Part shown: piece after piece, positions 54,899-64,000 of the stretch
Position numbering within the stretch: position 1 is the stretch's first letter
Layout of the letters: each line of letters starts with the position of its first letter
NCBI GenBank assembly: GCA_002007465.1
Contig: LNAC01000781.1
Location: 449,383-513,382 of the forward strand
Direction of reading: 5' to 3'
DNA from: Ailurus styani
Lineage: Eukaryota; Chordata; Mammalia; Carnivora; Ailuridae
DNA: 64,000 nucleotides
The notes under the pieces: model-generated
The model's input: only the letters and a program-made list of their open reading frames with translations
What the model was told of the DNA's origin: nothing
The model's database searches: none
Translations under genes and position numbers: made by a program

Positions 54899-57170
54899 AT
54901 AATCTCAGCCAACTCCTCCTAGAAAGGTCTGAAGTAAGTCTCTATCTTGGATATTATAAGGTTAATGTCACTTCCATCTCACAATACTTATTGTATTAAA
55001 AATGATGTTTTCATAAACCTGATGAAATTATTTTTGGCTGTGTTCTTGAGTTTTTTCCAATTATTCTTTTCAAAACTAAAGGAAGAAAATTCCTTTATCT
55101 CATATTTTTGTAAACTGCAGGACCTAAGTTTTCTCTGTATCAGTTTGAGTTCCCTATTAAGGGGAAGGCTTACCGGGGTCCTCTAGTAGGATATACACAT
55201 ATAAACATGTGATGACAGGGGACTGGGCAGAGGGATACAAGCTGACCTGGAATGCAGTTGCATCTCAGACCTCAACCAATCCTCTTGGAAGCATTTAGAG
55301 TAACTCAAATAATGGGAGTTCTATTATACAGATATATATTGAAAAAAGAAAAAAGAATATTTCAGTCATGAGTTGAGGCTTATAGAACCCACGAAAAGCT
55401 CAATTATGCCTTTTGAGAAAAGTAACTATAGTGTAGTAATCATATACAGTAACTAAAGAGTAGTCAAGCTTACCAAAAAGAAAAATGAGAACTGGTTCAT
55501 TCAAGATTCATTGTGGTTTTAGTGAGCACAACCTCTTGAAATACCTTCAAACATGAGTTGGTTTTATACCTGTTGTGGCATTCTGCCATCTTGGTGACAC
55601 AGCTTCTGTCTCCCTCTTTCTGATTTTTTAAAATGTATGTTTTCACTCTGTGATCAATTTGATGACCATGGGTCTCCATTTTGAATTCCCAATGAGTAAC
55701 CACCATATTTTTTATTAGATCACTGACTTGGAATCTTTTATCCTCATATATTAGTGCATAGGTTAAATTCTATTGTGTCACGTCACTTTGCCTGTTCCAA
55801 ACAACTAAGATCAGGTTTATGATAGCATGATTCAGAGCACAGCCACATATGCCAACAGAACAATCTGGAGATTTTCCATCAGTAGAGACCTATGGTCAGG
55901 GCAGTTTCAGTTAAAAGAGACAAGAGATAGCAGATATCTCATGTTAATGTAGATAGAGGAACATTTAATTACATTTACACATTTGAAAATGAGGTTTCTA
56001 TATATCAACTATTGCTTAAATGCATGGAGCTGCCCAAATACACATACACAGGTGTGCAGGAACACACACATATGCATATTAGAACATCCTTGAATAGGCT
56101 CTAAAATCTATTCATCACCTGTATCTGTTTTGATTTGATGAGAAGATACCAATAGGGAATGGCTAGTGAGTATTGAAGGAAAATAATCTGTGTATTACTG
56201 AATGGAAATTAGCAGGAGATTTTAATGAGAATAAAACAGTTATTAACAATGACATATTCTCAGAGGGGAGTTAGATACATTGCCAAGATAAAAGATTCTA
56301 GTTTGGACCTGAGGAAAATTTAGTTTTAAGCACCAATTTTAACAAAGATGAACAGTATATAAACCAGTGACATAGAACACTGCTATTACAGAGAAATTTT
56401 AAAAGCTTTCAAAGTAATTATCTAAAGCACATTTGTCCATTATGTGATCTTATTTAGGAAGTTTACAAAACCAACTTTTAGGAAAACCATTTTTGTGTAC
56501 TTAATCAATGCAATCACAGCAAATAAAAATAAAATTTTGTACTGATGTGGAAATAGAGTTTATAAAGCTCCTTTATTTGATCTTCATGCAAACACTGAAA
56601 GGGAGGCAAGGCAAAGGGTCTCTGTGTTTTCATTTTAAACCCACTGATATTGGTAATAAATAAGAAAATGCCCAATAAATGTTTAGTATATTGATGATAA
56701 GTAAAGGAGTCTGAGGGAAGGAGACAGAACTCAACAAAGTCACTGAGTGGTGAGGCAAGAAATAAAGCTTATGTTTTTAAATGTGTGCTTTTGATTATTT
56801 TGAAGACCAATAGTCTATAATTAGAATTTGTAATGGATTTTAAAGTGCAATATTAGGGCAGAGTTTAAGAAAATTTTATATTGTAGTACTAGAAAACCAG
56901 ATATGCTTTACATAAATCTCTTTATAAATATGACATCTGAATTTACCTAAATGACATGTTTCAATTCAAACTGCCTATAAGTAGTAAAATGCCATGTGGG
57001 AATAAAATGACAGATACAGACACTAGCTACATTTATTCAATGGTCAAAATCCCATTTCATTTTACATGAGTCTCCAGTTATGGAAGTAGCTGTATAGTAG
57101 AAAAAAATTTTTTAATATGAGAAGGCCTCAGGATATAAAAGCAGTGTAGGTTGAAAAATTAACCTTCTTT
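54899..57170. other. Unassigned sequence
   Basis: About 2.3 kb without a recognised gene or repeat family. Small frames (70-80 codons) have no domain support. Confidence 0.45.
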
Positions 57171-57345
57171 GGGGCACTTGAGCGGCTCAGTCAGTTAAGC
57201 ATCTGACTTTGGCTCAGGTTGTGATCTTGGGGTCCTGGGATTGGTCAGCACTGGGCTACTCACTCAATAGGAAGTCTGCTTGTCCCTCTGCCCCTCTCCC
57301 TGCTCATTCTCTCTCTCTCAAATAAATAAAGTCTTTAACAACAAT
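57171..57345 (+). mobile_element. Can-SINE
   Basis: Sense SINE: GGGGCACTTGAGCGGCTCAG, TCTGACTTTGGCTCAGGTTG, TGATCTTGGGGTCCTGGG, CT-rich body and CTCAAATAAATAAAGTC. The middle part is slightly shortened and target duplications are weak. Confidence 0.92.
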
Positions 57346-57570
57346 GACAAAAAACTAACCATTTTCAAGTAAAAGAAACATTAAGAATATGATCACATAA
57401 GATAATATTTCTATAGGCAAAACATGCATTTTCAATGAAAATGAAAGAAGAGTTTGTTTCACACTCATATTTATATTATTAAAAAAAAAAGAGGATCACA
57501 TTGTTCCAGGGTTAAAAATTGTAGAGAACTCATGAAAAATCCACAGGTGGTTTAGGCCCAAATCCCACGT

Positions 57571-57757
57571 CAGTGTTTCTTAAAGTATGGCCCAGATATA
57601 TCCTACACCAAAATCAATGCAAGCATTTGCTGTAATGAATACTACTGGGCCCTGCTACAAACCTATTACTATGGGATCTCTGAGGATGGGATGCCAAAAT
57701 CTCTATGTTTTAAATGATCCAAGTAATTCTTAGAGACTCTAAATTTGAGACTTATTG
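57571..57757 (+). mobile_element. MER5-type hAT-Charlie element
   Basis: It begins CAGTGTTTCTTAAAGTATGG and continues through ACTACTGGGCCCTGCTAC and ATGTTTTAAATGATCCAAG to an end near GAGACTTATTG. The inverted-terminal pattern and size (about 187 bp) fit MER5A. Confidence 0.65.
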
Positions 57758-58431
57758 ACCCAAGGGATTCCTGCTTTATGTGCCCCAAATGATGATTTGC
57801 ACACATTTGTTGTGCTGAGGCTAACCATTGAAAAGAGAAATTCAATGAGACTGAAGAGAATCTTATCATGTCAATGTCTTAAGTATACAACAATGATTCT
57901 CTATTGCTACCAATTGGGAATTTCTTAGCATTTAATAAGCTAATTTTGAAGAAGCTATTTTTAGAAAAGCCAACTTCTTCTTCTTTTTAAAGAATAGCTA
58001 AAATATGTTTTGAACATATTAGACACATTTTAAAAAGGGTTTGTCTCATTGAGTTTATTATTTGTAAGTCTATATCAGAAAGTGAACATATCATTATTGA
58101 TTCTCAAAAAACCAAATTACATTTATGTATATTATAAAATAAATTTGAACACAGTAATTTAAAAAACAACTCAGAGAAAAAGGTCATTTTCTGAATTGTA
58201 TAAAAATAAAATAGATGATGGATTTTCAAAAATTGCCATTATTTTTATGTGTAATAAATATGGATAAATATAGCTTTAAGCATTATATCTGGATTTACGA
58301 AGTTTTCCACAATGAACACATACTGCCTTTAAAATAAAATAAAATACAATGATATTTCTAAAAGATTATTTACAGTTTATTTGTATGCATTAGCAATAAA
58401 AGTCAATTTGCTTGATTAATTATGCATCATG
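57758..58431. other. Unassigned AT-rich sequence
   Basis: No gene or repeat recognised. Confidence 0.45.
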
Positions 58432-58735
58432 TTTCCATTCAAACAATATGTATTGAGATGTACTGACACTCCAAGGATTTATGATTGGTTCATGGATGGA
58501 GTAATGAGTAAGATAGCCACAGTTATAGAACCTATGGTCTAGTGGGGAAATATGGGCAATTAAAACAAGCAATAGTTTAGTCTGCAAAAGGGCTTATGAA
58601 AAGATGTTCAGGAACGTAAAACAAAAACTCTGAACCCACATGGAAGGAATTAGGGAATACTTCTAAGAAGTAGAAGCCATTTAATTGAGAGTCTAAATAT
58701 TAGGTGAAAATGGAAATGGAGATATCGGTATGGTG
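58432..58735 (-). mobile_element. L2 3' end, antisense
   Basis: TTCCATTCAAACAATATGTA, ATAGAACCTATGGTCTAGTG, AAAACTCTGAACCC and TAATTGAGAGTCTAAATATT follow antisense L2 at low identity. Confidence 0.65.
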
Positions 58736-58910
58736 CTTTAGGAACCAAAAAGCAATTTAATACAGCTAGCACTTACAGTGAATGCATATGTCTATGTATA
58801 TATAAGAGGAATTTATCATACCTATGCAAATAGGAAGGGACAAGATATGAGACCAATAATATAATTAGATCCTAGATAGTGAAGAAACCTACAAACTGTG
58901 CTCTTAAATT

Positions 58911-58931
58911 TAGATTCTATTTTTTAAGGTT

Positions 58932-58970
<39 letters not shown>

Positions 58971-59258
58971 TAAACATTTTAGTTATTTATTTGATACAGA
59001 GAGAAAGCACAAGTAGGCAGAGTGGCCAGCAGAGGGAGACGGTGAGGAAGAAGTAAACTCCTAGCTGAGCAGGGAGCCCGATGTGGGGCTCAATCCCATG
59101 ACCCCAGCCGTAGGCAGATGCCTAACCAGCTGAGCCACCCAGGGACCATTTAAGGTTTTATTTTTAAGTAATCTCTACCACAATCAATGTGGGTCTGGAA
59201 CCTACAACACTCAGATCAAGAGCCACATGCTTCACCTACTGGGCCAGCAAAGCACCTT
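58911..59258 (-). mobile_element. tRNA-Lys-like SINE, split by a second SINE
   Basis: The right part (59,151-59,258) is the reverse complement of the short tRNA-rich SINE: AAGTAATCTCTACCACAATC, GTGGGTCTGGAACCTACAAC, CAGATCAAGAGCCACATGC, ACCTACTGGGCCAGC. Its tail (TTTTAAGGTTTTATT) is cut and continues left of the inner SINE at 58,911-58,937. It is the same kind of element as 29,821-29,951. Confidence 0.83.
58938..59149 (-). mobile_element. Can-SINE inserted in the tRNA-Lys-like SINE
   Basis: Antisense SINE with a long TTTA-expanded tail (58,938-58,972), GAGAGAAAGCACAAGTAGGC, GAGCAGGGAGCCCGATGTGG and GAGCCACCCAGGGACCA. TTTAAGGTTTTATTT is repeated exactly at 58,923-58,937 and 59,150-59,164, and the duplicated bases belong to the outer SINE tail. 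Confidence 0.93.
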
Positions 59259-59325
59259 GGAGTCTATTCTAAATAAAATAAGAATCAATGAACAAGTTTT
59301 AATTTTAAAAAATGACATCAGATTT

Positions 59326-59522
59326 TTTTTTAAGATTTCATTTATTTATTTGACAGAGAGAGACACACAGCAAGAGAGGGAATACAAGCAGAGGGAGTGG
59401 GAGAGAGAGAGAAGCAGGCTTACCACTGAGCAGGGAGCCCAATATGAGGCTCTATCCTAAGACCCTGGGATCATGATCTGAGCTGAAGTCAGATGCTTAA
59501 TGACTGAGTCACCCAGGCACCC
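59326..59522 (-). mobile_element. Can-SINE
   Basis: Antisense SINE: TTTTAAGATTTCATTTATTT, GCAGGCTTACCACTGAGCAG, ACCCTGGGATCATGATCTG and GAGTCACCCAGGCACCCC. Flanks CAGATTTTTTTT and CAGAGTTTTGTTTTT suggest an imperfect target duplication. Confidence 0.93.
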
Positions 59523-59694
59523 CCAGAGTTTTGTTTTTAAAGAATGGTGCAACTCTGCTGTAAAAATTACCTGGAGGGGACAAGACCAGAATTAATAAGA
59601 CAAGTTAGGAAATTGTTAGAGTACCCAGATGAAAGGTGATGGTGGTTGGAAGTAACATACTAGCAATAAAAATGATGAATAAGAATGGCAATAC

Positions 59695-59889
59695 AAGGGC
59701 ACCTGGGTGGTTCAGTGGGTTAAAGCCTCTGCCTTCAGCTCAGGTCATGATCCCAGGGTCCTGGGATTGAGGCCCACATGGGCTCTCTGCTCGGCAGGGA
59801 GCCGGCTTCCTCTTCTCTCCTCTCTCTGCCTACTTGTAATCCCTCTCTCTGTGTCAAATAAATAAATACAAAATCTTAAAAAAAAAAAA
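59695..59889 (+). mobile_element. Can-SINE
   Basis: Sense SINE: AAGGGCACCTGGGTGGTTCA, GTGGGTTAAAGCCTCTGCC, TCATGATCCCAGGGTCCTGG, CTCTGCCTACTTGTAATCCC, TGTGTCAAATAAATAAAT, A tract. AAGAATGGCAATAC at 59,681-59,694 and AAGAATGACAATAC at 59,890-59,903 differ at one base. Confidence 0.96.
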
Positions 59890-59944
59890 AAGAATGACAA
59901 TACTAGCTAATTGTTTGGATTTGAGGATGAAAGAAAATGATCAG

Positions 59945-60050
59945 TCATATGTTTTAATATGAGAAAATTAATACTGAGAGATCATTCAACTCAGTTAGTA
60001 ATTGATTTGGGAATGAAACCCAGCTCTCTCAAACTCCAAATCTACAATTT
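59945..60050 (-). mobile_element. MIR, antisense
   Basis: TATGAGAAAATTAATACTGA, GTTAGTAATTGATTTGGGAA and TGAAACCCAGCTCTCTCAAA follow the antisense MIR core. Confidence 0.68.
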
Positions 60051-60825
60051 GGGATGTGTCTGAATAATTTGAATATTTTGTTTTAAGCTAAAAAAATCTT
60101 GTTATAGGAGGCAGCTATCCCATTTACTCTATATTTTGCTATGTTGATAAATCATATTTTACTATCTGATGTTTACTTCTAACCTATTAGGTTCAGTTTA
60201 TGACTGACTTTATTTTGGGGTTAAAAACTCTTAAGTTCTAGTGACGTAGTTTAGAGAAATATGTTGATTTTTATAATTTTTAATTAGCTATGGTATTTCT
60301 CATCTTTTTTTAAATGATGAAAATCGTATTGAACTAAAAAGAAACCTGCAAAGGGACATTTTGTTGCATATCGCTATAAGAACTTTGTGACTGACTTCAC
60401 AGCTGCTAGCTCCTGACCTCTTAAATTTTTATGTTTTCTCAGCTTTATTTTCTCCTAGGAGAAAAAAATATGAGGCAAGAAAGAAACTTCTAAAAGAGAG
60501 CCTATCTTAGAACTTATTGACTGAACAACACCTACATTTGAGCAGAAGTCCAAAAATTAGGTGAATGCCACATTACTCATTACCCACCTATGAGAGTCAA
60601 GCCCTTTAGAGCCCAACCCTAGAAGAGTGGGTCCATGTGGGAGGCACCTGAAAAGTGACTCATTTTCTTGTGTCCCTTTCTCCAAAGGAAGGCCCTAGCA
60701 TGTGGATATTCCTTTGTCTAAAGGCAACCACTGGAATTTGAAGAGTGTTCTTGGCACCGTATCTTACCACTGGCTACCCTGACTTCCTCAATGACACGAC
60801 ATCACAATAAAGAGAAAGACTTTAG

Positions 60826-60882
60826 GAAGAAAGAAGGAAAAAGAAAGAAAAGAGAAGAGAAGAGAAAAAAGAAAAGACAAAC
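60826..60882. repeat. AG-rich low-complexity tract
   Basis: GAAGAAAGAAGGAAAAAGAA followed by AGAGAAGAGAAGAGAAAAAA; almost pure purine for over 50 bases. Confidence 0.93.
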
Positions 60883-62080
60883 AGCAAATCTGAATAATTG
60901 AGCTCACTGATCTTAAAGTTGAACTGTTTAATTTACAGGATTAATGAGATCATTAAAAAAAGAAAAACAACATATTTCAACCTGGGGTGGATAAGGCATA
61001 ATGCATTTTTTCCCTCCCTTGCTAACTTGGCTTGTAAATTTGCTTGTGTTTATGCCTGCAGAGAAGTTTCCTAGGCTTTGTGGATAGAACCTATAAAGAG
61101 CAATGGGAGGTCTTTGTGCCTCTGAAATATGCTTGTTGGGTTTTTGGATTTTCAGGGAGAGGTGGAATTTTGAGGATGTTTAAGGGTTTTGAGTACTGCT
61201 TTTTTTCATTCTTCTGGCTTAATTTTTTTTCCATAGAAGTTGCAATTTCTTCTTAAAAGTTAACTTGAATTTTTTTTCTGCAGGCTGAATCTTAGTAACA
61301 ATACAGGAAGAGTTTGGAAAGCTAATACAGGAAGTAAAGAAGCCTCAATGTTAATTTAGTACTCTGAAATAGCTTCCTAGTATCCAAGTATCTTAGTAGG
61401 AGAAATTATGTAAAAATGTAAGCTCTTAAAAGTCTCCAGATAGAAATATTATTGTTTCAAGACCAAGATCGTAGACTGGACATACCTATTTTCCTCTCCC
61501 CTCAAAGCCCTTTTAAATGCTAAGAAATTATATTGAAATGATAATTATCAAGGGATTGTTCATCTTATTAAATTATTATTTCTCAGAGCATTATCAGAAG
61601 GCTATTTGGGAGCACCTCCCTGATGGAGACTCAGAGAAGCATTCACAGAGCTAGGTTATGAACAAAAGAAGAGGGTATTGGATTACATACGTATGGTAAT
61701 TAAATGAAGGATGGGTTATAGAGCAAATGGGACTACCTATCCCTATTTCATGTGTATCAATATGCTAGTTGCAGCATCTGTTCCCAGCATAGCCTTGAGA
61801 ATTGGTTTCTGAACAAAGGGAGAGACTGTTCTGACTGGTGGGGGAGGGGTAGATTTAAGGAGAATAGGGTTTCGAGGTAATTCTGGATTACCACAAAAAG
61901 AGCAGGAAGGAAGGAATAGAAAGGAAAGCTCTAATCATCCCCTCCTTACTTTTACAATAAACAAGAGCCTGAGCCAGTCTGTCTGTTCCCCAACCAAGGC
62001 CAGAAAGTAAAGGTTGACTCTTGGCAAAACCCATGGACTCACAGCGCCCTGAGTTAAGCTTTTTTATTTAGTCTTTGTAT

Positions 62081-62108
62081 GGGGGTGGGGGTGGGGGGTA
62101 AATGGGGG
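62081..62108 (+). other. G-quadruplex motif
   Basis: G5-T-G5-T-G6-TAAAT-G5. Four long G runs with very short loops satisfy the standard G4 pattern. It lies outside any recognised transposon and just before an antisense L2. Confidence 0.8.
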
Positions 62109-62109
62109 C

Positions 62110-62545
62110 ATTTATTTGTAATTTATTCAATAAATAAATATTTACTAAGTGTCTAGTATGTACTAGGCAGTGTTCCCTACAGTGGAACTCTTGTAATAAC
62201 TAATGCAAAGATCCTGCCCTCATGGACCATACATTACATTCTAGTAAGGAAACATGCATTAAACAAATATACCCAACTGATACACTCTAATTACATATTG
62301 CTAAGTGAAAGAAAGAAAAATAAAGCAGGTGAGGGAGTCTATCAGTGAAATGGTGCTGTGGTGAGGGGGAGTGTGTCCAGGAAATGTTTCTTGAGGAAGT
62401 GATATTGAACAGAAACCTAAAAAAAAATCAAATGAAGGGAAGAGTCATACAGAGGAAGAACAAGGAAAACTGTTAGTGCAAAAGCTCTGAAGTGAGAGTG
62501 AAATCAGTGTGAGTATACAAGGATCAACAAGGCCAGTGTACAAGC
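62110..62545 (-). mobile_element. L2 3' end, antisense
   Basis: TTTATTCAATAAATAAATAT, AGTATGTACTAGGCAGTG, ATCCTGCCCTCATGGACC, TTACATTCTAGTAAGGAAAC, TCTTGAGGAAGTGATATTG, AGTGCAAAAGCTCTGAAGTG follow antisense L2 over more than 400 bp. Confidence 0.82.
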
Positions 62546-63650
62546 AGTCAGTGCCATGCACAACTGCACTAGAAGCTCATGAAAACTTCCTATTTTCATC
62601 AACATCATCCCTTATGTATGTATGTATTTGAATAATCAACCAAGGATTAGGAGATCCTTAACAAAACCAAAATTATGAAATAGAAAGGCCAAGATGAAGG
62701 AACATCTAAACCCCAATGGTTAAGGGGGTTGTATAAGGGGAAATAGATTCATAAAGTTTTAAATTTTAATCGAGAGGCAAAGATAACCATAAATTAATAA
62801 TAGGTAACTATTAAAAAGAGATCAAGATGGAGATTTTTGAAATGAAACTAATGTGGGGACCTGAAAAACAGTCAAGAAATAATTCTTGAGATATTTTCAG
62901 TGCTTATTATAGTAGGGGCAAGACCTGTGGGCAAGTGCTGTTTGTATGAACCTAGTGGTTATATGCTTAGTGTTCAAGGGGAAGGATTTGTAGGGAGTAT
63001 TAGATCATAAATGTCTTCCTTGAATTTATACTTGTAAAACTACCTTTGTGATATTTCTCTGGTGCTTATCATTCAGTTTGATATTAACTATCAGTGAGAT
63101 GTACAGGTAGTCATGATACCTTTCAAAAAGGTAGGAACCAGAAGGTATTTGATCTTTATTGGAACTCTACAGGCTATAGATCAGCCTTCTGGGCTAAAGG
63201 TGAACATTTTTGTGCTTTTGTCCCTCATCAAAACTATTATACTATTGCTTTTAACTTTTATACATATAACCTACTATCTATAGAACTATAAATATTCTTT
63301 TCTATGAAGTACAACTAGTGGAATATTCCTAGAAGCTAATCAAAGTGGACTGATCTGAGCCAAAAACATAAGGAGTGGGTTTCAAAAGAAAAAGATCAGA
63401 GTATTAGGCATTGTTTTTCTTCCTGCTGAGCTGATAGGTTTTCAGGTACACACCAATCACACACTCATTCAATGAGGACCATGATTAGAAATCAGTTTTT
63501 CATATTTAAAAACCAAAACAAGTTCTAGTTTTAGTTCAGTGATTCAAATACTGTATATGAAGACAAAAGCAACAGTATCCAAATGTAAGTATTCAGACTC
63601 ACTCTGAGCATTTGAGATTTTAACAAAGTTATCAGAAAAATAAAATTCTC
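62546..63650. other. Unassigned sequence
   Basis: No gene or repeat family recognised. A short TATGTATGTATG run lies near 62,615. Confidence 0.45.
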
Positions 63651-63856
63651 AGGTACCTGGGGGGGTTCAGTTGGCTAAGTGTCTGCCTTCAGCTCAGGTC
63701 ATGATCTCAGGGTCCTGGGATCAAATCCTGCATCTGGTTCTCTGCTCAGTGGGGAGCATGCTTCTACCTCTCCCTCTCCCCCACTCATGCTCTCTCTCAC
63801 TTTCTCTCTCTCTCAAATAAATAAATAAAATCTTTAAAAAAAAAAAAGAAAGAAAG
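63651..63856 (+). mobile_element. Can-SINE
   Basis: Sense SINE: CAGGTACCTGGGGGGGTTCA, GTGTCTGCCTTCAGCTCAGG, TCATGATCTCAGGGTCCTGG, CT-rich body, CTCAAATAAATAAATAAAAT and an A tract running into GAAAGAAAGAAA. AAAATTCT near 63,643 and 63,858 is a possible short target duplication. Confidence 0.94.
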
Positions 63857-64000
63857 AAAAATTCTTGCTTTTATCTGAAAACTAATGACCATTCTAGGGG
63901 ACTAGGGAGAGTGACAGAGGGGAAGCACCTAGGGCAAATAAGAAGTATTGCTAAAGTTAATATCTTGTATTTAAATTATTCTTAAAGGCTATTTCCAGAT
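63857..64000. other. Unassigned sequence at the window edge
   Basis: Nothing recognised. Confidence 0.4.

Larger units (their letters stand above)
60051..62109. other. Unassigned sequence with purine-rich and G-rich patches
   Basis: About 2 kb without recognised transposons, less AT-rich than average at 60,560-60,800. It contains the AG-rich run at 60,826-60,882 and ends in a G-quadruplex motif. The open frame at 61,044-61,256 has no domain or splice support. Confidence 0.45.

Noticed and set aside
58923..59258. Clustered repeats as a CRISPR-like or satellite array
   Set aside because: The repetition is two nested SINEs with target duplications, not regular repeats with spacers, and the genome is mammalian.
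61261..61300. TTTTTTTTCTGCAG followed by GCTGAATC as a 3' splice site of an exon
   Set aside because: A pyrimidine tract plus CAG alone is weak evidence; no open frame with domain content or partner splice site was seen.

Overview
This window looks like AT-rich intergenic DNA from a caniform carnivoran (dog-like branch of Carnivora), most probably a musteloid. The call rests on about two dozen tRNA-Lys-derived Can-SINEs (head GGCGCCTGGGTGGCTCAG, CT-rich body, AAATAAATAAAATCTT tail) and on L1 copies with the carnivoran 3' UTR. The species is inference. I find no host protein-coding gene, no intact tRNA or rRNA gene, no CRISPR array, no operon and no bacterial or phage sequence. The open frames in the window are chance frames or decayed transposon frames.

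Layout. 1-4,000: ancient L1 pieces in both orientations, cut by four SINEs. 4,400-5,000: a MIR split by an MLT1-like solitary LTR. 5,900-7,630: an old L1 3' end, two SINEs and a good L2 3' end. 7,630-26,000: mostly unassigned sequence with scattered MIR, L2 and SINE copies and an antisense L1 3' end at 12,540-13,225. 26,390-28,720: antisense ancient L1 ORF2 split by a young SINE. 33,618-39,460: the main object, an almost full-length but dead sense-strand L1 with a 5' UTR, ORF1 and ORF2 remnants and a 3' UTR. 39,500-48,900: MIR, L2 and MER5 fossils, an antisense L1 (44,780-46,200), a SINE/L1-tail junction (43,760-44,004) and 5'-truncated L1s. 49,196-53,615: densely nested, with two MLT1-like LTRs in opposite orientation, an inverted L1 3' end, and an ancient L1 cut by an LTR that is itself cut by a younger L1 tail. 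54,000-64,000: more SINEs, including one SINE inside another at 58,911-59,258, plus L2, MIR and MER5 relics.

Nothing here works as a gene system. The common thread is L1 machinery acting in trans: target-site duplications of 9-18 bp flank many SINEs and several truncated L1s, so insertion order can be read directly. The best second-look items are the 3'-UTR-like segment inside ORF2 of the large L1 (36,777-36,896), the duplicated module in its 5' UTR, a single unresolved base at 38,214 flanked by near-duplicate sequence (possible assembly join), the inverted L1 at 49,873-50,140, the SINE/L1 junction near 43,907, and two diagnostic forms of young SINE. Repeat family names come from recognition of remembered consensus features, not from a database search.
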